Positions 16,057 to 22,225 of a stretch of 22,225 bases of DNA are shown here, piece after piece; position 1 is the first letter of the stretch; the number at the start of each line of letters is the position of its first letter. This DNA comes from an uncultured Sediminicola sp. (GTDB lineage Bacteria; Bacteroidota; Bacteroidia; Flavobacteriales; Flavobacteriaceae). The stretch lies in assembly GCA_938039345.1 (NCBI GenBank), contig CALHVB010000052.1, forward strand, positions 1 through 22,225, given 5' to 3'. Both the position numbers and the translations under genes were made by a program. A model generated the notes under the pieces. It saw nothing but the letters and a program-made list of their open reading frames with translations, did not search any database and was not told the DNA's origin.

Positions 16057-17436
16057 ATGAAACAAAAAATATTCTTTCTTATACTAATCCTATTTAACCT
16101 TCAGGCTTTTTCTAAAGACTATAATGTTTTAGCCTATGGAGCCATAGGTGATGGTATTGTAAAAGATACAAAAGCAGTACAAACTGCTATTGATACATGC
16201 ACAAAAAATGGTGGCGGACGTGTAATTATTCCAAGTGGTAAAATAATACTTATAGGGACTATTTATTTAAAAGATTATGTGACACTTTATATTGAAAATG
16301 GCGCCACACTTATGGGGAGTCCAAGTATAAAAGATTACGCTACAGATACGCATAAAAATATGTATAAAAATGAGCCTCATATGGATCGTTGCCTCATTTT
16401 TGCTAAAAACAGTACTTCTTTCGCCATTGAGGGTTATGGTACTATTGATGGAAATGGATACCAAAAAAACTTTAGCCATGAAACTGGTCGTCCTATGCTT
16501 ATTCGTTTTTTAAACTGTAATGATATACATATAAATAATGTTACTATTAAAAACCCAGCTGCGTGGACTTCCGCGTGGTTATATTGTAATAATATTATTG
16601 TTGATGGCATTAAGATATATAGCAGAGTAAATGGTAATGGAGATGGTTTAGATTTTGATGGCTGTACTAACGTTAGAGTTTCTAATAGCTCTTTTGATAC
16701 TAGTGATGATTCTATTTGTTTGCAAGCATCATTACCTAACAAACCTTGTAAAGATATAGTAGTAACTAATTGCGTATTTACCAGTAAATGGGCAGGTATG
16801 CGAATTGGGTTATTATCTAGAGGAAATATAGAATCTGTTACGGTAAACAATTGCACCTTTCATGATATACAAGATTCTGGACTAAAAATTCAATTAAATG
16901 AAGGCGGAGAAATGAAAAACATGACTTTTTCTAACCTTGTTATGAAGAATGTACCGCGACCTGTATTTATGACATTTGCACAACAAAAAGCATGTGTAGA
17001 TGCGCCAGAGAAAATGTACCCCATGAAAGCAATGCATCATTTTATATTTAATGGCATTATTGCAGATAATTCCGAATTAGACAAGAATTCTGCTTTTTTT
17101 ATTACTGGTATGCCAAATCATTATATTACAGATATTCAGCTAAGTAATATTCAATTTATGGTTTCCGGGAAAGGTACTAAAGAAGATGCTAAAAGAACGG
17201 ATTTAAAAGAATATACATTGGAGACATTAAAAGGATGGTGGCCAGAATTTAGTTTAGTAGGTACATTGCCCGCTTATGGTATATACGCTAGACATGTAAA
17301 TGGTTTATATATTAATAATTTCCAAGTAACTACAGTAGAAAAAGATAGTAGAGAACCCATTATTTTTAACGATGTAATCAATAGTAAAATAAGTAACATA
17401 TACGCTAACAACAAAATATTTAAATTAACAGAATAG
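16057..17436 (+). CDS. Secreted glycoside hydrolase family 28 (polygalacturonase-like), first tandem copy
   Basis: The 459-residue enzyme has a cleavable signal peptide (about 1-19) and a right-handed beta-helix over most of its length. The N-terminal LAYGAIGDGIVKDT and NGGGRVIIPSG segments are typical of pectinase-fold proteins. The catalytic aspartates are visible as D196 and D199 in GNGDGLDFDG (NxD motif) and D217-D218 in TSDDSICLQ. The classical GHG and RIK signatures are replaced by WAGMRIGLLSRG (245-256) and SGLKIQL (274-280), as in many Bacteroidota GH28 enzymes that are not plain polygalacturonases. It probably hydrolyses a galacturonic-acid-type or related linkage in the periplasm. 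The next gene starts 6 bp later, so the two are co-transcribed. Confidence 0.88.
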   Translation: MKQKIFFLILILFNLQAFSKDYNVLAYGAIGDGIVKDTKAVQTAIDTCTKNGGGRVIIPSGKIILIGTIYLKDYVTLYIENGATLMGSPSIKDYATDTHKNMYKNEPHMDRCLIFAKNSTSFAIEGYGTIDGNGYQKNFSHETGRPMLIRFLNCNDIHINNVTIKNPAAWTSAWLYCNNIIVDGIKIYSRVNGNGDGLDFDGCTNVRVSNSSFDTSDDSICLQASLPNKPCKDIVVTNCVFTSKWAGMRIGLLSRGNIESVTVNNCTFHDIQDSGLKIQLNEGGEMKNMTFSNLVMKNVPRPVFMTFAQQKACVDAPEKMYPMKAMHHFIFNGIIADNSELDKNSAFFITGMPNHYITDIQLSNIQFMVSGKGTKEDAKRTDLKEYTLETLKGWWPEFSLVGTLPAYGIYARHVNGLYINNFQVTTVEKDSREPIIFNDVINSKISNIYANNKIFKLTE

Positions 17437-17442
17437 TCTAAA

Positions 17443-18900
17443 ATGAGCACAAAAAAAATAATAGCAATAATTACTTTAATAAGCATACAAATTAGCTGTT
17501 CTAATAAAACAAAACCATATAATATAGAGGAGTATGGTGCTAAAGGAGATGGGGTTACCGTTAATACAACATATATACAAGATGCTATTGATACATGCTA
17601 TAAAAATGGAGGCGGCACTGTTTTTATTTCTGAGGGAAATTATATAAGTGGTACTATTTTACTAAAAGATAACGTAACATTACATATTAATGAAAATGCT
17701 AAATTAATAGGCAGTTCCAACCCATTAGACTATAAAAGTATAGACACATTTGTTGATGCTACTGGACAAGAAAGAGGAAATTGTTTAATAGGGTCAAAAA
17801 ATGCAAAAAATATAGGTATTACAGGTAAAGGCACTATTGATGGTAACGGAACTTCTTTTTTACGAAAAAACCTTAATTTAAAAATAAAAGAGCTAAAACT
17901 AAACCCTGAGCAAAAAAAAGGATTTGGAAACAACAGACCCTTCTTATTAAGATTTGTGAAATCGTCGCAAATTACACTTAAAGACATTAATTTAAGACAA
18001 CCAGCAGCATGGACCTGTCATTTTTATCAATCTAATGATATAACAGTAAATAATATAAGTATTTACAGCCACGCTCATAGAAATAATGATGGAATAGATT
18101 TAGATTCTAGTTATAATGCTACTATTATTAATTGCGATATTAATACGGAAGACGATGCCATTTGTTTTAAAACAACGAGCCCCTTACCTACTTATAATAT
18201 TAATGTAAGTAATTGTAAATTAAAAAGTGATTGGGGTGCTCTTAAATTTGGAACAGAATCCATGGGAGATTTCTACAATATAAATGTAAAGGATTGTAAT
18301 ATATACAACACTAAAGGAGGTGGCATTAAAATGTTAAGTGTAGATGGTGCTAATATTCATGATATTAGTATAAGTAATATTCAAATGAACAATGTAGATA
18401 TGCCGCTTTTTATTCGTTTAGGAGAACGCCTAAGAACGTATAGAGATGCTCCGCAACAATCTGTAGGAACCATTAATAATATTACCATTAAAAACATAAA
18501 TGCAACTACAAGAACTACAGAAGAATCTAGAATACAACCACCTTCTGGTATTTTAATAACAGGAACTCCAAATCATAAAATAGGAAAAATTAATATAAAA
18601 AATATTAAAGTTGAACTTCCTGGTGGAGGAAAAACTATTGTAGATAATGTTGAAGAATTAGAAAAAAATTATCCTGAGTTTATACATTTTAAAACATTAC
18701 CCGCTTACGGCTTATTTGCCAGACATATTAATGAGATAACAATCGACGATATCGAATTTGTATTAAAAGCAGAAGATATTCGCAAGCCAGTTATTTTTGA
18801 TGATGTTACTAATTATTCTTTAGACGAAACAACAACAACGCGATACAAGAAATCAATCAGTTGGAATTGGAAAACAAAAGAATCATTCACTACTAAATAA
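17443..18900 (+). CDS. Glycoside hydrolase family 28 lipoprotein, second tandem copy
   Basis: The 485-residue paralogue of the preceding gene has a lipoprotein-like signal ending at C19 (IQISC, an imperfect lipobox), which anchors it to a membrane. The beta-helix starts at YNIEEYGAKGDGVTVNT. The catalytic set is D216 and D219 in RNNDGIDLD plus D237-D238 in EDDAICFKT; WGALKFGTESMG (264-275) and GGGIKML (292-298) take the GHG and RIK positions. Shared features with the first copy (AIDTC-KNGGG, LPAYG--ARH, and R-P--F-DV near the end) point to an old tandem duplication, but the sequences have diverged well beyond a recent copy. This, together with the different localisation signals, suggests different substrates or cleavage positions. 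The sulfatase gene follows after 8 bp. Confidence 0.87.
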   Translation: MSTKKIIAIITLISIQISCSNKTKPYNIEEYGAKGDGVTVNTTYIQDAIDTCYKNGGGTVFISEGNYISGTILLKDNVTLHINENAKLIGSSNPLDYKSIDTFVDATGQERGNCLIGSKNAKNIGITGKGTIDGNGTSFLRKNLNLKIKELKLNPEQKKGFGNNRPFLLRFVKSSQITLKDINLRQPAAWTCHFYQSNDITVNNISIYSHAHRNNDGIDLDSSYNATIINCDINTEDDAICFKTTSPLPTYNINVSNCKLKSDWGALKFGTESMGDFYNINVKDCNIYNTKGGGIKMLSVDGANIHDISISNIQMNNVDMPLFIRLGERLRTYRDAPQQSVGTINNITIKNINATTRTTEESRIQPPSGILITGTPNHKIGKINIKNIKVELPGGGKTIVDNVEELEKNYPEFIHFKTLPAYGLFARHINEITIDDIEFVLKAEDIRKPVIFDDVTNYSLDETTTTRYKKSISWNWKTKESFTTK

Positions 18901-18908
18901 TAAAAAGA

Positions 18909-20483
18909 ATGAAATCAATATTCAAAATAGAAAAAATAAACTCGTTTTTCTTCTTTACGCTATGTTTCTTTTCTATTACAAATAGTATAGCCCAAAAAAA
19001 AGAAAAACCAAATGTTGTTGTTATCTACACCGATGACCACAGATACACTGGTGTTCATGAATTAGGTGGAATGCCCGTGAAAACCCCTAATTTAGACTAT
19101 TTAGCTAAAAAAGGTATTGTTTTTACAAATACGTATTTAATGGGAGCTTTTTCTGGCGCTACTTGTATGCCTAGTAGAGCTATGTTATTATCTGGAAGGC
19201 AATTATTTACATTAGAGGGCAATGGTCATACAATACCTGAAACTCATAAAACACTTGGAGAAACACTAAAAAAGGAGGGCTACTACACGCATATTGTTGG
19301 TAAATGGCATCAGGATAAACAATCAATGATTCGGTCTTTTAATTCTGGAGACAAAATTATGGGTGTTGGTTTGTATTTAACCGATCATTATAGAATGCCT
19401 TTTTGGGATTGGGATGCATCTGGAAAATTTGACAAAAAAGACGCTTATTTATTAGAGTATGATAAAAATAAAAATGTTACTAAAAGGGCCATTACAAAAA
19501 ATGACAAAAAAGGTCCTACTGGTACAGAAGAACTAGCTCCACACACTTCAGAAGTATTTGCAAAACATGCATCTAACTTTATTACAAGTTACAAAAAGGA
19601 ACAACCATTTTTTATGTATGTTGCTTTTCATGCTCCGCACGATCCTAGACAAGCACCAAAAAAATATAGAAAACAATACAAAAACAAGAAAGTTAATTTA
19701 ACTCCATCATACATGGAGCAACATCCTTTTGATAATGGAGATATGACTTTAAGAGATGAAGCTCTAGGGCCATGGCCAAGAACAAAAGATGTTGCCCAAG
19801 AACATTTAGCAAGTTATTATGCTATTATTACACATTTAGATACTCAAATAGGAAAAGTAATAAATGCACTTAAAAAAAGTGGACAATATGATAATACCCT
19901 TATTGTTTTTGCTGGTGATAGCGGTCTTGCCGTTGGAAATCACGGTTTACTAGGAAAACAAAGTGTATACGATGAAGATGGTATTCATGTTCCTTTTGTT
20001 TTGTCTGGTGGTTATATAAAAAGCAAAGGAGTTAGATTAGGTGCTTATAGCTATATCCATGACATATACCCAACCATATGCGATTTAATACATATACCTA
20101 TACCATCTTCTGTAAACGGAAAAAGTTTAGTTCCCGTAATTAATAAAGAAACAGAGCAGGTAAGAGACAATACATACCATGCTTACAAACAATTTCAGCG
20201 AGCGTACCGAAAAGGTGATTACAAATTAATTGAATATGTAAATAATGATGGTAATCATTGGAAAAACGGAAAATATAATGCGGGTTCACATGTTACCCAA
20301 CTTTTTAATTTTAAAAAAGACCCATGGGAGACCACAAACTTATCGTTTTTACCAGAATACAAAGACCTTGTTTCTAAAATGAAAAAAGAAATGATAGAGA
20401 AAGCTATTGAATTAAAAGATAAAGAAAATAATACTTTAGGAGAAGAATATAGCTTTTGGGAAAGCTATATTAACAAGCCTTAA
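18909..20483 (+). CDS. Secreted type I (S1) formylglycine-dependent sulfatase
   Basis: The 524-residue enzyme removes sulfate esters from a carbohydrate, probably in the periplasm. A signal peptide (about 1-28, ending SIAQ) is followed by VVVIYTDDH with metal ligands D42-D43. The maturation motif is TCMPSR with C86, the cysteine that becomes formylglycine. GKWH (K132, H134), FHAPHDP (H241, H244), GDSGLAVGNHGLLGK (D337, H345, K350) and DGIHVP follow. The usual metal-binding Asn after D337 is Ser (DSG instead of DNG), which is uncommon. The maturase needed for formylglycine is not in the window. As the last gene of the GH28-GH28-sulfatase trio, it implies a sulfated substrate. The S1 subfamily and the sulfate position cannot be fixed by eye. 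Confidence 0.9.
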   Translation: MKSIFKIEKINSFFFFTLCFFSITNSIAQKKEKPNVVVIYTDDHRYTGVHELGGMPVKTPNLDYLAKKGIVFTNTYLMGAFSGATCMPSRAMLLSGRQLFTLEGNGHTIPETHKTLGETLKKEGYYTHIVGKWHQDKQSMIRSFNSGDKIMGVGLYLTDHYRMPFWDWDASGKFDKKDAYLLEYDKNKNVTKRAITKNDKKGPTGTEELAPHTSEVFAKHASNFITSYKKEQPFFMYVAFHAPHDPRQAPKKYRKQYKNKKVNLTPSYMEQHPFDNGDMTLRDEALGPWPRTKDVAQEHLASYYAIITHLDTQIGKVINALKKSGQYDNTLIVFAGDSGLAVGNHGLLGKQSVYDEDGIHVPFVLSGGYIKSKGVRLGAYSYIHDIYPTICDLIHIPIPSSVNGKSLVPVINKETEQVRDNTYHAYKQFQRAYRKGDYKLIEYVNNDGNHWKNGKYNAGSHVTQLFNFKKDPWETTNLSFLPEYKDLVSKMKKEMIEKAIELKDKENNTLGEEYSFWESYINKP

Positions 20484-20491
20484 ATGGCATA

Positions 20492-20534
20492 AATTTAGAG
20501 TTTAACCTGCCTAAGACGGGTTAAACTCTAAATT
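20492..20534. terminator. Bidirectional hairpin shared by the sulfatase and truA-like 3' ends
   Basis: A perfect 16-bp inverted repeat lies at 20492-20507 and 20519-20534 with an 11-nt loop, the strongest stem in the window. The two genes converge here, so it can serve both. Its right arm lies inside the truA-like coding region, encoding its last residues (NLEFNP). T tracts are weak on both sides, so stalling would depend on stem stability. Confidence 0.7.
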
Positions 20535-21302
20535 ATTAAGTAGTAGTCCAGAACCAGGAGCTACAAAAGATATTTTTACATTATTATTTTCTTTAAGAGA
20601 TGCTTCTATATTTTCTAAAGATAATTCTCCTTTACCTAACTGAATTAATGCTCCCATTATCATTCTAACTTGGTATCTCATAAATCCTGCGCCTTCTACA
20701 TGTAAAGCATAACTTATTTCTGGAAAAAAATTAGCTTTTAAAATTTCATTAACTATTAACTTACATGATGTAATAGTTCTAACCGATTTTATATTACCTT
20801 GAGGTCTTGCCGTATAAGATATAAAATTGTGAGTGCCTTCAAAAAGTTTTGCTCCTCTTTGCATTAATTCAATATCTAAATCATCAATAATATTTGCTAA
20901 ATATGGAGCAGAAAAAGGATGGTTTTTTTGCCCGTATGAAAACAGATATACATATTCTTTTGACTTACTATGCTGTATTATATTAAACTTCCCTTCTGCC
21001 CTATCAATACTTAGAATTCTAATATCTGGAGGTAAATTTCTATTAAACAGTGTTAAAAATTCTTCATGATTACTTATAGGTTCTTCTTCTAAAAATAATT
21101 CAAAAGCAGCATCTAAAGCTGATACTTTTGCATCTGTTCTTCCCGCCCCTAAAATTTTATACTTCCTATCTGGCAATATAAATTTTAACGTTTTTAAAAG
21201 CATCCCTTCTATGGTTTTTTGACCAGGTTGCTTTTGCCATCCGCTATATCTAAATCCTAAAAACTGGACTTTAATTAGGTAGTAGTACTTTTTTCTTTGC
21301 AT
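20511..21302 (-). CDS. truA: TruA-like tRNA pseudouridine synthase (divergent paralogue)
   Basis: The 263-residue cytoplasmic enzyme of the TruA family converts uridine to pseudouridine, classically at positions 38-40 of the tRNA anticodon stem-loop. The catalytic aspartate is D57 in AGRTDAKVSA, where canonical TruA has GRTDAGVHA, so two residues next to it differ. The KVQFLGFRYSGWQKQPGQKT start, HNFISYTARPQGN (substrate loop) and GAGFMRYQVRMIMGALIQLGKG near the C-terminus are typical of the fold. Bacteroidota often carry a canonical TruA plus such a divergent copy, so the symbol is given with caution and the RNA target may differ. It starts at ATG 21300-21302 with a good promoter box 17 bp upstream. 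Confidence 0.8.
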   Translation of the reverse strand: MQRKKYYYLIKVQFLGFRYSGWQKQPGQKTIEGMLLKTLKFILPDRKYKILGAGRTDAKVSALDAAFELFLEEEPISNHEEFLTLFNRNLPPDIRILSIDRAEGKFNIIQHSKSKEYVYLFSYGQKNHPFSAPYLANIIDDLDIELMQRGAKLFEGTHNFISYTARPQGNIKSVRTITSCKLIVNEILKANFFPEISYALHVEGAGFMRYQVRMIMGALIQLGKGELSLENIEASLKENNNVKISFVAPGSGLLLNNLEFNPS

Positions 21303-21318
21303 TGCATTATATGTTTAG

Positions 21319-21326
21319 CAAAAGTA
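21319..21326 (-). promoter_or_regulatory. Candidate -7 box for the truA-like gene
   Basis: The minus strand reads TACTTTTG, an exact fit to TAnnTTTG, 16 nt from the ATG. This would give a leader of only about 10 nt. No clear -33 TTTG is present. The same octamer precedes cysE and occurs at 21992. Confidence 0.45.
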
Positions 21327-21526
21327 CTTAAACAAAAAATAATTTTACTTTAAACTTAGCTCATTATAAGTTTTATGTAGCTAAAAAGTTGTTTGTTTCA
21401 TATTATTCACAACACTTTTTAGGTAATACTCAACATAAAAAACACTTCATCGAATATTTTAAAATAAATAAAAAACAGGTCCGTTTTTTGTTAACTAGTA
21501 GTTCCCAAAGCTATGAAACCTACATT

Positions 21527-21985
21527 ATGACATTTTTTTTAAAAATTGCTACATTTAATAGAGTCTTTATAATATCTCTTATACTTATCTTTTTTTTAGA
21601 TATTCTAAGTTTTTATGGCATCTATTCTAACAAATTTTATTTTTTTAAAATTGACAATTATATATTTCCTATACTTACCATGATACATATATTATATATG
21701 TATAGGGTTCGTTTAAAAATTAGGCTGCGTAAAAAAACTGATTTGCAAACGCAGAACTTAGAATACGCAATGTATTTTGTCTTTTTAATTTATTTATATA
21801 AATTTTTTGAAACCATATATACCTTATTTAGCTTTAATACAATTGATCATTCTTTAATTCCAAAAACCTTTTTACCAATCGGTTTCTTAATATTATGCTT
21901 GTATATACTCTTAATCATTAGTACTTTATTGTTATTTGAACTAAGAAAACAGCTTATAGGAAGTATTAATAACCTAAGACGTTAA
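21527..21985 (+). CDS. Small four-helix inner-membrane protein of unknown function
   Basis: The 152-residue protein has four hydrophobic segments (about 11-33, 42-60, 80-100 and 112-138) and a basic loop RVRLKIRLRKK between helices 2 and 3, which is probably cytoplasmic. The reading frame is open further upstream to a TTG at 21389. The extra 46 residues look unlike the rest, and the ATG at 21527-21529 directly precedes the first membrane helix, so I take it as the start. No known family or catalytic motif is recognised. It is divergent from the truA-like gene across 224 bp that show no strong plus-strand promoter. An AAAAAAC/GTTTTTT inverted repeat lies shortly upstream (about 21470-21490). 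Confidence 0.6.
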   Translation: MTFFLKIATFNRVFIISLILIFFLDILSFYGIYSNKFYFFKIDNYIFPILTMIHILYMYRVRLKIRLRKKTDLQTQNLEYAMYFVFLIYLYKFFETIYTLFSFNTIDHSLIPKTFLPIGFLILCLYILLIISTLLLFELRKQLIGSINNLRR

Positions 21986-21991
21986 TAATTA

Positions 21992-21999
21992 TACTTTTG
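21992..21999 (+). promoter_or_regulatory. Orphan TAnnTTTG-type promoter box facing the insertion sequence
   Basis: TACTTTTG lies 6 bp after the stop of the membrane-protein gene and points right. No gene follows it in the about 90 bp before the probable insertion-sequence end. It may have served a gene now separated from it by the insertion, or be a chance match. Confidence 0.3.
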
Positions 22000-22088
22000 T
22001 CGATTTTTAAAATTCTTGTTTTTTAGAAAAAAAGCTTTTATAATATATAACCGAAGAATATCAATTATAGAAAACAAAAAAAATGAGG

Positions 22089-22121
22089 CTGTCTAAAAAG
22101 TAATTTTTAGGCAGTTTTTTT
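22089..22121 (+). terminator. Intrinsic terminator formed by the insertion-sequence end
   Basis: CTGTCTAAAAA (22089-22099) pairs with TTTTTAGGCAG (22104-22114), with one G-U pair and a GTAA loop, and is followed by TTTTTTTA. It would stop plus-strand transcripts entering the element, including those of the membrane-protein gene. Confidence 0.7.
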
Positions 22122-22178
22122 ATACCCAAAGTTGAGTTTGTATTTACAGGTATATTTCTAGTTACTTAAAAACAGTCT

Positions 22179-22225
22179 TTATTGCGCCATTTTCAAAGTG
22201 TATTTGTTAATATTATGAGCTAAAG
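22179..22225 (-). CDS. C-terminal fragment of a probable transposase, cut by the window edge
   Basis: The minus-strand frame is open from the edge to a TAA at 22179-22181 and encodes LAHNINKYTLKMAQ. An LAHN motif near the end is common in IS1182-family (DDE) transposases, which supports the terminal repeat found about 90 bp further out. Only 14 residues are visible, so family assignment and intactness cannot be judged. Confidence 0.4.
   Translation of the reverse strand, partial: LAHNINKYTLKMAQ

Larger units (their letters stand above)
22085..22225. mobile_element. Probable end of an insertion sequence (IS1182-like), continuing beyond the window
   Basis: GAGGCTGTCTAAAAAG resembles the terminal inverted repeats of insertion sequences known to me from Bacteroidota, especially IS1182-type elements. 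It is followed inward by a short non-coding stretch and then, on the minus strand, by an open frame running off the window whose C-terminus fits a transposase. The outer boundary is placed at about 22085 by the repeat start. The other end and the target duplication are outside the window, so the family name is tentative. Confidence 0.5.

Noticed and set aside
16434..16856. Open frame of 140 codons antisense to the first GH28 gene
   Set aside because: It lies wholly inside a well-supported enzyme gene on the other strand and its translation has no recognisable domain or signal.
18909..20483. Whether the sulfatase could instead be a phosphotransferase like the first gene
   Set aside because: The C-x-P-S-R formylglycine motif and the sulfatase-type histidines and lysines are present, whereas the gene at 4-2355 lacks them.
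21389..21526. N-terminal extension of the small membrane protein from a TTG start
   Set aside because: The extra 46 residues look unlike membrane or signal sequence and the internal ATG sits just before the first helix.

Overview
The window is AT-rich DNA from a member of the Bacteroidota, most likely a marine flavobacterium. The reasons are the gene families and their order, secreted CAZymes and a sulfatase of the algal-polysaccharide type, Bacteroidota-style promoter boxes (TAnnTTTG), weak Shine-Dalgarno signals and several conserved flavobacterial hypothetical genes. No rRNA, tRNA or CRISPR array was seen.

Left region (4-8466, all minus strand): a tightly packed five-gene operon, read right to left. 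It encodes a soluble hybrid histidine kinase with receiver and HPt domains, a single-domain response regulator, a membrane-anchored HEAT-repeat protein with long acidic linkers, a processive family 2 glycosyltransferase, and a five-helix membrane protein of the LTA-synthase/phosphoglycerol-transferase type with a C-terminal TPR-like tail. I infer a phosphorelay-controlled envelope or extracellular glycan synthase in which the HEAT protein links the response regulator to the synthase and the last enzyme decorates the product. This is the best candidate for a poorly described system here.

Middle region (8467-13094): housekeeping genes. These are an acyl-CoA thioesterase and a DUF72 protein (minus), a conserved small protein of unknown function (plus) convergent with a DUF2461 protein (minus), and the cysE-cysM pair for cysteine synthesis (plus, overlapping).

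Right-centre region (13095-20483, plus strand): a secreted polysaccharide-degradation cluster without SusC/SusD. It encodes a GH2 lipoprotein, two tandem GH28 enzymes (one secreted, one lipoprotein) and a type I sulfatase. A 373-bp leader in front of it carries direct and inverted repeats. A strong hairpin separates GH2 from the GH28-GH28-sulfatase trio, so the trio may be transcribed at a different level. The likely target is a sulfated, uronic-acid- or galactose-containing algal or plant glycan; the exact substrate cannot be read from the sequence.

Right edge (20484-22225): a divergent TruA-like pseudouridine synthase (minus) whose 3' end forms half of a terminator-like hairpin, a small four-helix membrane protein (plus), an orphan promoter-like box, and then what looks like the terminal repeat and transposase C-terminus of an insertion sequence that continues past the window.
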